In this document: positions 8,966 to 18,288 of the stretch, piece by piece | Position numbering within the stretch: the first letter of the stretch is position 1 | How the letters are laid out: each line of letters begins with the position of its first letter | Origin: Flavobacteriales bacterium | Lineage (GTDB): Bacteria; Bacteroidota; Bacteroidia; Flavobacteriales_F; PHOS-HE28 | Assembly (NCBI GenBank): GCA_016710965.1 | Contig: JADJTW010000003.1 | Span: 124,001-188,000, forward strand | Direction: 5' to 3' | Length of the DNA: 64,000 bases | The notes under the pieces: generated by a model | The model's database searches: none | What the model was told of the DNA's origin: nothing | What the model saw: only the letters and a program-made list of their open reading frames with translations | Position numbers and translations under genes: made by a program

Positions 8966-11458
8966 CTACTCGCGTACGAAGCGCACCGAGCGGGTGCCAC
9001 CAGCATCCGTGGTAGTAAGCACGTAGCTGCCCGATGGAAGCGCCGAAAGGGAAAGAATGAGTCGCTCGCTTCCAGAAGCAGGACGGGACGTTAGCACCAC
9101 CCGGCCGGCGGCATCCAGGATCCTCACCTCCTGCGCATCAGCGAGTCCGCTCGCGACAAGCATATCGGAAACAGGGTTCGGGTACACGTTCAGCTGGTCG
9201 CTCGCGACGAAGTGTACGGCCACCATTCCGCTCTCTTCGCTTCGGCCATTGGAATCGGTCTGCCGCAACTTGTAATAGGACGTTCCGGGCAGAGGCGTGC
9301 GGTCCACGCCGGTATAGGCCACCGGCACGTTGCTGATCCCTGCCCCGTCCACCGTCAGCACTTCTTCGAAATCGAACCCATCAGCGCTGCGCAGGACGGT
9401 GAAGAAGTCATTGTCGCGTTCGCTGGCGGTCAGCCAATCCAAACGCACTACTTCCCCTTCGGGCTTCGCATCGAAGGAGATCAATTCCACGGGCAGCGGT
9501 GAGAGCACCGGCGAAAGGGTGAATGGACCGAAGGCCGTGACGACCACATCGGTGAGCGCGGAGTAGGCGGCGGAGTTCCCTTCGATCTGCATCTCCCATT
9601 CCTGCGAGGCGGCGTTCCACCGCTGGGCCTTCATCGAGAATGGATCGTTCCAAGGCGCCAACGGCAGCTCGGTCGCCGCATAGGTGAAGGTCAGCCCCGC
9701 AGTGGGGTCAGCACCTGTCACATCCACTTGCCAGAAACGATCCACCGTGGCGTCCCGGTTATCGGGCGATAGTCCGATGCTACTTGCAAGGTTCGTTACC
9801 GCTGTTGGCGTAACCGGCCAAGGCAGGTTGTCTGCCGCCGTACCGTAGGTGGCCATGGTCACGCTGCCCGCATCGCCGCTCACCAGGTTGAAGGTGAATG
9901 GCGTATAAGCCGTAGAAGTGCCGAAGGGCACCAGGTGCGCGCCATTGGTGGTGCCGATATCCCAACGCACGCGGCTGAGATTGTCGGTGCGCTCGCTGCG
10001 GATGTGGCGTTGCGCGCTGAAACCGCCGGATGAGCTTATCGCCGTGGCCAACGGATTCAATACAGTCAGCTGGTACCCGTTCAAATCGAGTATCGCCGTA
10101 TTCAGCTCCACGTTGTTGGCCACCTGAACATCACTGAACATGGTTACCAGTGGCTGTGCCACGGTCTTGCTGAAGCGCCAGGTGTAGAACTCCTCGCCGC
10201 CAGTGGTGGTAATGGTCTGCGGGGCAGCCGTTCCGGCAAAGGTCACGATGCCATTGCGTTCGTTGAAGCCGCTCTGGTTGTAGTTGGTCCAATTGCCCGA
10301 GACGTTGAGGCCGAAGTTCGATGCTGTGGCGTCGAGCACCGGGGTGCCGCTCAGGTTCTGGATCTCCAATTCGCCACGCACGCTGGTGAGGCCGCCAAGC
10401 GATTTCGTTCCGGTGCCGAGGATGCGCAGGTGCCCGTATCCGCCAGCAATGCCCCGCACGTCCTGATTGCCAGCACCGGAATAGATCACCCGGCTATTGG
10501 CATTGAGGGAGTAGATGTTGTTGGTGGTGGAATAGGCCGTCCAGGCTGTAGGCGTTCCGGTTATCTCCAAGGTCCCACCAGCATTGATCGTGAGCACGTG
10601 CTGACCAGCCGTGGATGCATTGGCATTCAACGAGGCGGTTCGCACATAGCCCCCGTTGTTGATGGTCATGCGGCATTGGTAAGTAGCCGCATTGTTGGTG
10701 GTCATGTACAATGTGCCCGGAATGAGCAGGGTGCCATTCACCGTATAGCTGCCAGCCTGGTTGCCGATCCCCGTCCCGTTCACGCCGTCCATGGCGATGT
10801 TGCCCGCGCCAGGCGTCCCTGTGACCATCAACGAGACCGTGGATCCCGCGCTGATGATCACATTGAAGGTGGTATTGCCCGTGAAGTTGTTGTAGATCAT
10901 CGTGTTCGTGCCCCCGCTGAAGCGCAGGTTCACATCCATGGCGATGGTGAAATTGGTGAGCGTGAGCGCAGCGGACGTGATCGGATTGCTGTTCGCGTTC
11001 TTGCGTATGCGGGCCGCATTGAAGGTGCCTGCGCCACTGAGAACCACGGCGCTGCCCTCGATGTTGAAGCTGATACCATCCAGCGTGGCCCCGTTGCCGA
11101 TCTCGCCATCGCAGGTGATCGTGGTTCCGTAGATGCCGATATAGCTGAGGTTGGTGGGCCCTGTGTTGTTGTTGAACAGCTTGCCACCGGCTTCCACGAT
11201 GAGGTTGGCCGCACTGTATGTGGTACCGAACACCGCCGTGACGGTGGTACCGCCCCGTACGTACACGGTATGCGTGGCATTGGGCATGCTGCCTGCCAGT
11301 GGCGATGTGGCCAGGCTGACCCCGTTATAGATCTTCCAGGTGGTAGCAGTGCCCCAATTGCCGCTCGTATTGCTCACGTAATCACCATTTTGATACTGCG
11401 CCTGAACCGCCGTGGCGAGCACAAGGGCTAGGATGGTGAACGCGTTCCGGATGATCAT
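8966..11458 (-). CDS. Secreted repeat-rich protein with T9SS type A sorting domain
   Basis: About 830 residues from the ATG at 11458 (MIIRNAFTILALVLATAVQAQ is a clear signal peptide; the frame is open 39 codons further up but that part is not signal-like). The first two thirds are Gly/Thr/Asn-rich with short hydrophobic beta-type repeats, as in parallel beta-helix surface proteins. Near residue 680 the segment LPVELISFDAK is a common junction in Bacteroidota secreted proteins, followed by a fibronectin-like domain (VRLDWLTASERDNDFF). The end (NVYPNPVSDML to SVRFVRE) is a T9SS sorting domain. It lies about 110 nt upstream of the other large T9SS gene on the same strand. No enzymatic motif was seen. 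Confidence 0.85.
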   Translation of the reverse strand: MIIRNAFTILALVLATAVQAQYQNGDYVSNTSGNWGTATTWKIYNGVSLATSPLAGSMPNATHTVYVRGGTTVTAVFGTTYSAANLIVEAGGKLFNNNTGPTNLSYIGIYGTTITCDGEIGNGATLDGISFNIEGSAVVLSGAGTFNAARIRKNANSNPITSAALTLTNFTIAMDVNLRFSGGTNTMIYNNFTGNTTFNVIISAGSTVSLMVTGTPGAGNIAMDGVNGTGIGNQAGSYTVNGTLLIPGTLYMTTNNAATYQCRMTINNGGYVRTASLNANASTAGQHVLTINAGGTLEITGTPTAWTAYSTTNNIYSLNANSRVIYSGAGNQDVRGIAGGYGHLRILGTGTKSLGGLTSVRGELEIQNLSGTPVLDATASNFGLNVSGNWTNYNQSGFNERNGIVTFAGTAAPQTITTTGGEEFYTWRFSKTVAQPLVTMFSDVQVANNVELNTAILDLNGYQLTVLNPLATAISSSGGFSAQRHIRSERTDNLSRVRWDIGTTNGAHLVPFGTSTAYTPFTFNLVSGDAGSVTMATYGTAADNLPWPVTPTAVTNLASSIGLSPDNRDATVDRFWQVDVTGADPTAGLTFTYAATELPLAPWNDPFSMKAQRWNAASQEWEMQIEGNSAAYSALTDVVVTAFGPFTLSPVLSPLPVELISFDAKPEGEVVRLDWLTASERDNDFFTVLRSADGFDFEEVLTVDGAGISNVPVAYTGVDRTPLPGTSYYKLRQTDSNGRSEESGMVAVHFVASDQLNVYPNPVSDMLVASGLADAQEVRILDAAGRVVLTSRPASGSERLILSLSALPSGSYVLTTTDAGGTRSVRFVRE

Positions 11459-11630
11459 GAATGGGCGCTTGCTCGGCCGACAAAGCGAGCGTACCTGGCT
11501 TATGCCAGCATCAAGGGTGCATGAAGTCTTTGCCTTGCCCATTCGTTCGGCGGCAAAAGTAGGCCATTGCCGCACCGGTCGGAAGGCGCTTCCGACTGAT
11601 CCTCAACAGGGAATGAACGATCCAGCGCGC

Positions 11631-13817
11631 TCACTCATCCACCACCGCAGGCAATCCCGTGTTGAAGAAACCGACAGCTTGCGGTTTGTTCACCTCGATG
11701 GCCGTGACTTGCATGGTCATACTGCCCACGGGCCCGCCGCTTTGCACCAGGCTGCGTGGGAAGAGCACCCCACCGGCAGGCTGGTAGTCGCTGTAGTCGG
11801 TGATGATCTTGAGGTTGCGGCCGTACATGTACTTGAGGTCCACGCGGCGCAGCTTCAATCCGGTCTCAGCATCGTAGTAATCGTTGAGCGAGGTGCCGGC
11901 ATTGGTCATCATCGTGATCTTGTAGGTCTTCCGATCGCCGATCATGGTGCTGCCGCTGAGGATGAGCCGCTCCACATTGTCCTTGATGAACACTTCAGGC
12001 ACAGGGTAGGCGTTCTGCTTCAGGTCCAGCAGGTCGATATCGAAGAGCTCTTCATCCGGTTGAGCGGGCACTTTGCGCACGGCGCGCATTCCGTCGAGCA
12101 CTTCCTCCTGAACGGAATTCCCTTTCACCTTCATGAGCGAGCGGTATTGGTTGTTCGGGCCATACCACTGGGTGAGGGTAGTGGCCTCTCCGCCCAGTTC
12201 GGTGGTGATCTCCGTGCGCATGTCGCGGATGGTGGCGATGGCGCTTCGGCCACCAATGGCTTCCAGGTAATGCTCGATGATCTGCTCGGCAGTGCGATCC
12301 TTCACGCGCTCCAACTCTTCCTCATAGGGCTTGCCGTTGTGGTCCAATTCGATCACGGCGGGGTCGCTGATCTGGCTCAAGGGTTCCAGCTTGGGAAGAA
12401 TGCTCGCCCTGTCGCCGACGACGAAGATCACGGCATTATCCGGGTATAGGAATGTTTCCGCAGCCGCCTGCACATCGGCGATGGAGACCGCTTCGAGCCG
12501 TTTGAGATAGGTGGCATAGTGATCCTCAGGCAGTCCATTGAGGTAGGTGTTCAGTGCGAAGCGCGCCACGGTGCGCGGGTCCTCCAGGCTGCGCGCGAAA
12601 CTGCCTGCCATGTAGCGCTTGGCCAGCTCCAGTTCCTCGGTGGTCACCGGTTCATCGCGCATGCGGAGGAGTTCGTTGAGCGTTTCCACCACGGCGCTAT
12701 CGGTAACGGCCGTTCGCACATTGGCAGTGGTGTGGAAGCTCCCATTGAACCGATCGGCTTGCAGGTCGGAGCCCGTGCCATAGGTCCAGCCTTTGTCCTC
12801 GCGCAGGTTCTGCATGAGGCGAGCGTTGAATACACCTCCGCCGAGTATGGTGTTCATCACCTGTGCATTCAGCGCGCGCAGGTCCTTGGGCTGGAAATTG
12901 AGCGGGAATCCCACCCGCACGATGGACTGCGCAGCGCCCGGACGGTCCACGATGACCACGCGACGCGGACCGGCCGGTGTGGCCACATGCTTCCACGGCT
13001 GCACGATGCCGATGCCTTCGATGGTCTCCGTACCGTCGTCGTTCACCACATGGCTCACCTGCTTCGGCTTCCACTTGCCGAAATGCTCCTTGGCCAGCGC
13101 CTTCGCTTCCTTTTCCGTGATGTCCCCTACGAAGACGAGGTATCCTTTCTCCGGCCTGAAGAACTTGCGATGATAGCCGATGAGCACGGCACGATCCACG
13201 AGCCGGAGCGTCTTCTCGGTCGTCACCTCCCCGTAAGGATGGAAGTTCCCGAAGGTCACTGCCCGGCCCACCGCATCGGCAATGGCGCCCGGGTCCTCCT
13301 GGCGCTGCTGCACCTCGCTCATGGCGCGCTTGCGGGCTTTTTCCAGCTCCACCTCGGGGAAGGTGGGCTGGGTGATCACATCCGCGACGATGTCCATCAG
13401 CCCATCAAGATGCTTCTTAAGCGCATTGGCGTATAGCCCGTCATTGCTCGTGAACAACGAAGCGCCCATGCGGTCCACGCTCTCGTCGATCGTGGCCTTG
13501 TCGCGCGTGGGCGTACCTGCGGCGAGCAAGTCGCCCACCAGGTCGATGTAGCCAGCTCGGCCGCCCTGTATCATGGGCGGTATGTCGAATCGGACCTGCA
13601 CGCCCACCATGGGCAGCTTGTGGTTCTCCACCACGATCACGCGCATGTTGTTGGGCAGGAGGAAGGTGGTGTGGGCACCCATGTTCACCACGGGCGCTGG
13701 GCCGGGCACGGGCACGCGGCTTCGGTCGAGCTGTGCAGTCATCAATGCAGGAAGGAGCAGGCCACCTGCGATCATCGTGGCGCGCGAACGGGCTGTGATC
13801 ATGCGATGGCGGTTCAT
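11631..13817 (-). CDS. M16-like peptidase subunit lacking the zinc motif, with C-terminal extra domain
   Basis: A 728-residue exported protein (signal-like residues 12-28 ending near MTAQ). Residues about 50-470 form the two M16 folds (NNMRVIVVENHKLPMVGVQV; GRAGYIDLVGDLLAAGT). The H-x-x-E-H position is replaced by Y-I-D-L-V, so it should be catalytically silent, like the partner subunit of two-chain M16 enzymes. Residues about 480-728 form an extra domain beginning EELERVKDRTAEQIIEHYLEAIGG and containing LYDAET-type beta strands. It resembles LolA/LppX-type lipoprotein-sorting folds, though this is an impression. Its start overlaps the stop of the catalytic M16 gene by 4 nt (ATGA), so the two are translationally coupled and probably form a heterodimer. 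Confidence 0.88.
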   Translation of the reverse strand: MNRHRMITARSRATMIAGGLLLPALMTAQLDRSRVPVPGPAPVVNMGAHTTFLLPNNMRVIVVENHKLPMVGVQVRFDIPPMIQGGRAGYIDLVGDLLAAGTPTRDKATIDESVDRMGASLFTSNDGLYANALKKHLDGLMDIVADVITQPTFPEVELEKARKRAMSEVQQRQEDPGAIADAVGRAVTFGNFHPYGEVTTEKTLRLVDRAVLIGYHRKFFRPEKGYLVFVGDITEKEAKALAKEHFGKWKPKQVSHVVNDDGTETIEGIGIVQPWKHVATPAGPRRVVIVDRPGAAQSIVRVGFPLNFQPKDLRALNAQVMNTILGGGVFNARLMQNLREDKGWTYGTGSDLQADRFNGSFHTTANVRTAVTDSAVVETLNELLRMRDEPVTTEELELAKRYMAGSFARSLEDPRTVARFALNTYLNGLPEDHYATYLKRLEAVSIADVQAAAETFLYPDNAVIFVVGDRASILPKLEPLSQISDPAVIELDHNGKPYEEELERVKDRTAEQIIEHYLEAIGGRSAIATIRDMRTEITTELGGEATTLTQWYGPNNQYRSLMKVKGNSVQEEVLDGMRAVRKVPAQPDEELFDIDLLDLKQNAYPVPEVFIKDNVERLILSGSTMIGDRKTYKITMMTNAGTSLNDYYDAETGLKLRRVDLKYMYGRNLKIITDYSDYQPAGGVLFPRSLVQSGGPVGSMTMQVTAIEVNKPQAVGFFNTGLPAVVDE

Positions 13818-15133
13818 GGATTCTTCTGGCTCATGGGCAGGTAATGGAGCACCACACGTGCCTTGCGATTGTAAAAGGTGTTGGCGGCGCGCTTGAGGTC
13901 TTCGCTGCTCACGGCCAGATAACGGTCCAATTCGGTGTTCACCAGCTTGGTATCGCCGAGCAGCATGTAGGCTGTGGCCAGGTTGCCGGCGATCCCTGCT
14001 ACGCGACTGCGGTCCTGCACGGCCTCGGTCTCCAACTGGGCTTTCAGCTTCTCCAGTTCCTCGGCAGGCACGCCTTGGTCGCGAATGCGGTCCACCTCGG
14101 CGTCCATGGCCGTCTCCAACGCTTTGATGTCCACGCCCGCATTGGCGATGGCGAACATGATCGTCAGGCCTGGGTCTTCGAAGGGCAGGCTGAAGGCTCC
14201 GGTGTACACCGCTTTCTGCTGCTCGTCCTTGAGCGATCTGTTCAGGCGCGATGAGTTGCCATTGCTGAGCAACCGGTTGAGCAGGTCCACGGCGTAGAAA
14301 TCGGGGGTGCCGTTGGCCGGCATGCGGTAGGCGGTGACCACTGCTGGCAGTTGGATCCTATCGTAGACCACATCACGCACCTCCCCTTCCAGCGGCGGTT
14401 CCATGATGGAAGGCTGCACCACATTGGCGCCTTTGGGTATGGTGGCGAAGTACTTCGCCACCAGCGTTCGAGCAGCCGTCGGGTCGAAATCGCCGGTGAT
14501 CACCAGTACCGCGTTGTTGGGCACGTAGTACTTCTTGTAGAAGGCTTGGTAGTCGGCCTCACTGGCGGCGTTCAGGTCTTCCATGAAGCCGATGGTGGGC
14601 CACTGGTACGGATGCTCCTTGTACGCGCGCTTGAGCACCTCGATGAGGATGCTTCCGTAGGGCTGGTTCTCGTAGCGCTGGCGGCGTTCCTCCTTCACAA
14701 CTTCACGTTGCGTATCCACGCCCTTTTGATCGACTCGCGCGTGCAGCATGCGCTCGCTCTCGAGCCAAAGGCCCAATTCGAGCTGATTGCTGGGCAGCAC
14801 TTCGTAGTAGTAGGTACGGTCGCCGGTGGTGTTGGCATTGAGCACTCCGCCTGCTCGCTCCACATGCTTGCTGAACTCGCCCCGCGCGATGTTCTCGCTG
14901 CCTTCGAACAGCAGGTGCTCGAAGAAGTGTGCGAATCCCCGGCGATCCTTCTCCTCGTTCTTGCTGCCCACGTGGTACATCACGCTCACGGCAACGATGG
15001 GCGTGCTGGCATCCTGGTGCAGGATCACATGCAGGCCGTTGTCGAGGTCGTACTCGGTGAACTGGATGGCGCTGGACTGCGCGGCGGCTGGTGCTGCAAG
15101 CATGCTGGCGATGATGATCGGTAGGGTCCTCAT
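13814..15133 (-). CDS. M16 family zinc metalloprotease, catalytic subunit
   Basis: A 439-residue exported protein (signal MRTLPIIIASMLAAPAAAQ) with the inverted zinc motif H-F-F-E-H at about residues 69-73 and a downstream E-R-R-Q-R region. It is a single-length M16B subunit with one active and one inactive fold. It is the first gene of a two-gene operon with the zinc-less M16 protein (ATGA overlap at 13814-13817), which fits a processing-peptidase-like heterodimer in the periplasm. A TAACTTCG promoter box lies at 15174-15181. The peptide substrates are unknown. Confidence 0.92.
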   Translation of the reverse strand: MRTLPIIIASMLAAPAAAQSSAIQFTEYDLDNGLHVILHQDASTPIVAVSVMYHVGSKNEEKDRRGFAHFFEHLLFEGSENIARGEFSKHVERAGGVLNANTTGDRTYYYEVLPSNQLELGLWLESERMLHARVDQKGVDTQREVVKEERRQRYENQPYGSILIEVLKRAYKEHPYQWPTIGFMEDLNAASEADYQAFYKKYYVPNNAVLVITGDFDPTAARTLVAKYFATIPKGANVVQPSIMEPPLEGEVRDVVYDRIQLPAVVTAYRMPANGTPDFYAVDLLNRLLSNGNSSRLNRSLKDEQQKAVYTGAFSLPFEDPGLTIMFAIANAGVDIKALETAMDAEVDRIRDQGVPAEELEKLKAQLETEAVQDRSRVAGIAGNLATAYMLLGDTKLVNTELDRYLAVSSEDLKRAANTFYNRKARVVLHYLPMSQKNP

Positions 15134-15173
15134 GCGGTGGTCGGTGGCGGGAAGTCCCGTTTCCGAAGGGCGC

Positions 15174-15181
15174 CGAAGTTA
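15174..15181 (-). promoter_or_regulatory. Candidate -7 promoter element (TAACTTCG) for the M16 pair
   Basis: On the minus strand TAACTTCG matches the Bacteroidota -7 consensus TAnnTTTG at seven of eight informative and free positions. It sits about 41 nt before the M16 start. No clear -33 TTTG was found. Confidence 0.4.
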
Positions 15182-15220
15182 GGTGAAGGCGGCAGCAGCG
15201 CGGCGGGGCGGTGGAGCGTC

Positions 15221-15228
15221 TACTTTTA
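15221..15228 (+). promoter_or_regulatory. Candidate -7 promoter element (TACTTTTA) directly before alkB
   Basis: TACTTTTA, followed by G, lies exactly 15 nt (T to A of ATG) before the alkB ATG at 15236. If it acts as the -7 element, transcription would begin at or within a few bases of the start codon. The same nonamer TACTTTTAG occurs before the DUF47-PiT operon at 42907-42915. No -33 element was recognised. Confidence 0.4.
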
Positions 15229-15235
15229 GCAATCG

Positions 15236-16354
15236 ATGGGATCCACCGTGCTTCTCCCTGCCGCCGTGCGCCGCCGTGTGCGCTTCCGTGCCATGCGTTA
15301 CCTCGTCACGTTCATAGCACCGGCATGGGGTATTGTGAGCTTGCTGGGCCACGGCCTCTGGACCTGGGCGCTGCCCATCCACGGCTTCTTAATTGTTCCG
15401 TTGTTGGAACTCCTGCTGCCCCATCCGCCCGACAACCTGAGCGAAGAAGAGGAAGAAGCTGCGCGACAGGATCCCATTTTCGACGTGCTGCTCTACCTGC
15501 TCGTGCCCATGCAATGGGCCATCCTGGTGCTCTTCTTCTTCCAGGTGGGCGAGGCTGGCCTCTCCTGGTGGGAGATCGCCGGACGTACCGCCAGCACGGG
15601 CATCCTCTGCGGCATCTATGGCATCAATGCCGCGCACGAACTGGGGCACCGTGCCACGCGCTGGGAGCGCGACCTCGCCCGCGCGCTGTTGCTCACCAGC
15701 TTGTACATGCACTTCATCATTGAGCATAACCGTGGGCACCACAAGCGCGTGGCCACCCCCGACGATCCTGCGAGCGCGCGGTATGGCGAGTGGCTCTACG
15801 CCTTCTGGGTGCGCAGCATCGTCTTCAGCTTCCTCTGCGCCTGGCGTATCGAGGTGGAGCGCATGCGCAAGGAAGGGCACGCGGCGTACGGCTGGCGGAA
15901 TGAGATGATCCATGCATTGCTGTGGCAGGGCGCCTTGTTGAGCGCGGTATGGCTGGCATTCGGTCCGCTCGTGGCGAGTGCGTTCGCATGCGCTGCGCTC
16001 ATCGGCATCCTGCTGTTGGAGACGGTCAACTACATCGAGCACTATGGCCTGCGCCGCAAGCGCGGAACCGGCGGCGGATGGCAGCGCGTGCAGCACGTGC
16101 ATTCATGGAACAGCGATCATCAACTGGGCAGGCTGACGCTCTTCGAGCTCACTCGGCATAGCGATCACCACTGGAAGGCGAGCCGCCCCTATCAGGTGTT
16201 GCGCAGCATCGATCGCGCACCGCAGTTCCCAACGGGCTATCCGGGCATGCTCATCCTAAGCACTGTGCCACCGCTCTTCTTCAGCGTCATGCACCCGCGG
16301 CTGAACGAATTGGCCCGGCGGGAGAAGGACTTGGAACTGGCCATTGCGCCGTAG
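15236..16354 (+). CDS. alkB: Alkane 1-monooxygenase (AlkB-type membrane diiron hydroxylase)
   Basis: A 372-residue polytopic membrane enzyme with the full AlkB histidine set: H-E-L-G-H at 134-138, H-N-R-G-H-H at 164-169 and R-H-S-D-H-H at 307-312. The AlkB signature N-Y-I-E-H-Y-G-L is at 265-272. It hydroxylates the terminal carbon of medium-chain alkanes using a rubredoxin as electron donor. No rubredoxin gene lies nearby. The ATG at 15236 is preceded by a promoter-like box 15 nt upstream; an alternative start is ATG 15293 (MRYLVTF), which would remove a basic leader of 19 residues. The next gene on the same strand is a malate synthase relative, which fits growth on acetyl-CoA derived from alkanes. 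A fatty-acid or other lipid substrate cannot be excluded. Confidence 0.93.
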   Translation: MGSTVLLPAAVRRRVRFRAMRYLVTFIAPAWGIVSLLGHGLWTWALPIHGFLIVPLLELLLPHPPDNLSEEEEEAARQDPIFDVLLYLLVPMQWAILVLFFFQVGEAGLSWWEIAGRTASTGILCGIYGINAAHELGHRATRWERDLARALLLTSLYMHFIIEHNRGHHKRVATPDDPASARYGEWLYAFWVRSIVFSFLCAWRIEVERMRKEGHAAYGWRNEMIHALLWQGALLSAVWLAFGPLVASAFACAALIGILLLETVNYIEHYGLRRKRGTGGGWQRVQHVHSWNSDHQLGRLTLFELTRHSDHHWKASRPYQVLRSIDRAPQFPTGYPGMLILSTVPPLFFSVMHPRLNELARREKDLELAIAP

Positions 16355-16449
16355 AGTAGCCCCTGAAGCCTGGACCTGCCCGGGCACTCAGGAACCGTAT
16401 AACCGCATCGTCGCTCGCGCCGTAGAACGCGGCGCAATCCACAGCCGTG

Positions 16450-17973
16450 ATGGAGATCGTAGCCGAACGAACGCTAGGGCCGAAGGTCCAGGACTTGCTG
16501 AACGACCTGATGCAACGCTTCGACAAGCGCCGTATCGAGGTGATCGAGCTTCGCGAGCAGCGCCGTGCCCAGTTGCGCAATGGCGGAGTGGACCACCGGC
16601 CGGAGACGCTGCATGTGCGCACCACCGAATGGCGCGTGGATCCCCTGCCTCCGGCCCTGCTCGATCGGCGCGTGGAACTGCTGGGCGGCGCCACACGCAG
16701 TGAGTTGATCAACGGATTGAACGCCGGTGCGCGCACCTATATCGCCGATCTATGGAACCTGACACCGGGCGATGCATGGAGCATGGTCCGCGCGCACCGA
16801 GCGTTGGAGCGCGCAGCCCGCCTGGAACTCGCCTACCTCGATCCTGCCAAGGGCCGCGTGCATGCCGACCCGAACAGCCCCACGTGCTTGATCGTGGTGC
16901 CTCGCCCCTTGCATGTACTGGAGAGCCATGTGCTCGATGGCGATGAGCCCGTGCCCGCCGCCTTCTTCGACCTGGCCATGCTGGCCGTGCATTGCGCACC
17001 GGCTTTGATCCAGCGCCAGGGCGGTCTTTTCCTCATGCTGCGCGATGTGCATGGCTTCCAGGAAGCACGTCTATGGGCGCACGCTTTCGAAATGATCGAA
17101 GAGCACCTCGGGCTGGCTCGAGGAAGCATACGCGCCACCGTCATGATCGACTCCATCGCCAGCGCGCTGGAGGCCGATGAGATCCTCTTCGAGCTCATGC
17201 ACCACGCTGCAGGCCTCGCGATCGATCCGCAAGGCTATGCCGCCGACCACATCGCGCTCTTCAGCAGCCCCGATATGGCCGCCTTCCCCGACCGCGAAGT
17301 CATCGGCCTGAACGCCCCCTTCCTGCGTGCGCTCGCTTTGCACACCATCGGCCTTTGCCACCGTCGTGGTTGCCTGGCCATTGCACCGCCCTCCTTCACC
17401 CTTCCTTCGCTAGACCCCGGCAAAGTGAAGGCGCCCTACCTGGAGATGCTCGCCGACAAGGAGCGCGAGGCCACCGACGGCTACGATGGCACCATCGTCG
17501 TCCACGCTGGTACGGTGGATGCGGCAATGGCCGAGTTCGACAAGAGCATGCCGCAGCACAACCAGATGAACTACATGCGCAACGATGCCATCGCTCCCAT
17601 CGATCTCGTGCGACGGCCCGAAGGCGCGATCACAGTGGAAAGCCTCGTGAGCACCATTCGAACAGTACTTCGCATGCTGGTGCTGCGGTGGCAGGGCAAC
17701 GCGTGGGTGGTGCAGGGTTCGCGACTGCACGACCGTTCATCGCTGCGCCTGGCGCTACGCCTGTTGTGGCAGTGGAACCACGCACGGGATGGCAGCATCA
17801 CCTCCACCAAGCTCGATATCCACGAGGACTTGTTGCGCTACCTTGTGAAGAAGGAAGCAGACAAGATGTTCGAAGGCACAAGCCAGCGCACCAAGGCCTA
17901 CGCTGCGCAGGCCGTGGCCTTGCTCATGGAGTGCGCGTGCGCCGAGGAACTGCCGCTGGAGCCTCGCATCTGA
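16450..17973 (+). CDS. Malate synthase-like protein (divergent malate synthase A family)
   Basis: About 507 residues, the usual length for malate synthase A. Recognisable family blocks are ARTYIAD (95-100), PRPLHVLESHVLDG (151-164, with the catalytic arginine at 152), EARLW (205-209), a magnesium-ligand region VMIDSI (231-236), GYAADHIALF (262-271) and GSRLHD with the probable base Asp 428. The ligand glutamate normally found in the I-E-T-I motif is aspartate here (D234), and the G-R-W-D-Y-I motif is strongly changed, though D266 is in register. It would condense glyoxylate and acetyl-CoA to malate. No isocitrate lyase is in the window. A GTG at 16447 directly precedes the chosen ATG. Family membership is fairly sure; activity is less so. 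Confidence 0.78.
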   Translation: MEIVAERTLGPKVQDLLNDLMQRFDKRRIEVIELREQRRAQLRNGGVDHRPETLHVRTTEWRVDPLPPALLDRRVELLGGATRSELINGLNAGARTYIADLWNLTPGDAWSMVRAHRALERAARLELAYLDPAKGRVHADPNSPTCLIVVPRPLHVLESHVLDGDEPVPAAFFDLAMLAVHCAPALIQRQGGLFLMLRDVHGFQEARLWAHAFEMIEEHLGLARGSIRATVMIDSIASALEADEILFELMHHAAGLAIDPQGYAADHIALFSSPDMAAFPDREVIGLNAPFLRALALHTIGLCHRRGCLAIAPPSFTLPSLDPGKVKAPYLEMLADKEREATDGYDGTIVVHAGTVDAAMAEFDKSMPQHNQMNYMRNDAIAPIDLVRRPEGAITVESLVSTIRTVLRMLVLRWQGNAWVVQGSRLHDRSSLRLALRLLWQWNHARDGSITSTKLDIHEDLLRYLVKKEADKMFEGTSQRTKAYAAQAVALLMECACAEELPLEPRI

Positions 17974-18006
17974 GGCCATGCACCAGGCTATCTTGCCCGC
18001 GCTGCC

Positions 18007-18285
18007 ATGAGCGCCTGGGTCCCTGTCGATGATCAACTGCCCGCTGATGGACAGCGCGTGCTATGCTATCTGCCGAGCAACACGGTGTACCTGCCGGGCA
18101 AGACCGGCGCAACAGAAGCACGCCACGTGGTGATCATGCGCTTCGCCCACGATTTCTTCGTGAAGAACGTGAGCAAGACGGGCTACAGCGGCGCTCCGCA
18201 CTTCTGGCTGGGCGAGGGCACCAGCAACCGGTTCTTCCATGAGGTGACGCACTGGATGGCGTTGCCCGAGGAGCCAGGAGCATGA
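18007..18285 (+). CDS. DUF551-like small protein
   Basis: A 92-residue soluble protein with the layout of DUF551 proteins: an N-terminal WVPVDDQLPADGQRVL and a C-terminal VTHWMALPEEP. Such proteins are common in phages and bacteria and have no known function. A TATCTTG box 18 nt before the start resembles the promoter box seen at other genes here. It ends 4 nt before a strong hairpin (18289-18320) separating it from the convergent FKBP gene. Confidence 0.75.
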   Translation: MSAWVPVDDQLPADGQRVLCYLPSNTVYLPGKTGATEARHVVIMRFAHDFFVKNVSKTGYSGAPHFWLGEGTSNRFFHEVTHWMALPEEPGA

Positions 18286-18288
18286 AGT

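Noticed and set aside
15236..15293. Choosing ATG 15293 instead of 15236 as the alkB start
   Set aside because: Both are possible, but the promoter box 15 nt before 15236 fits the spacing seen at other genes, so the upstream ATG was kept and the alternative noted.
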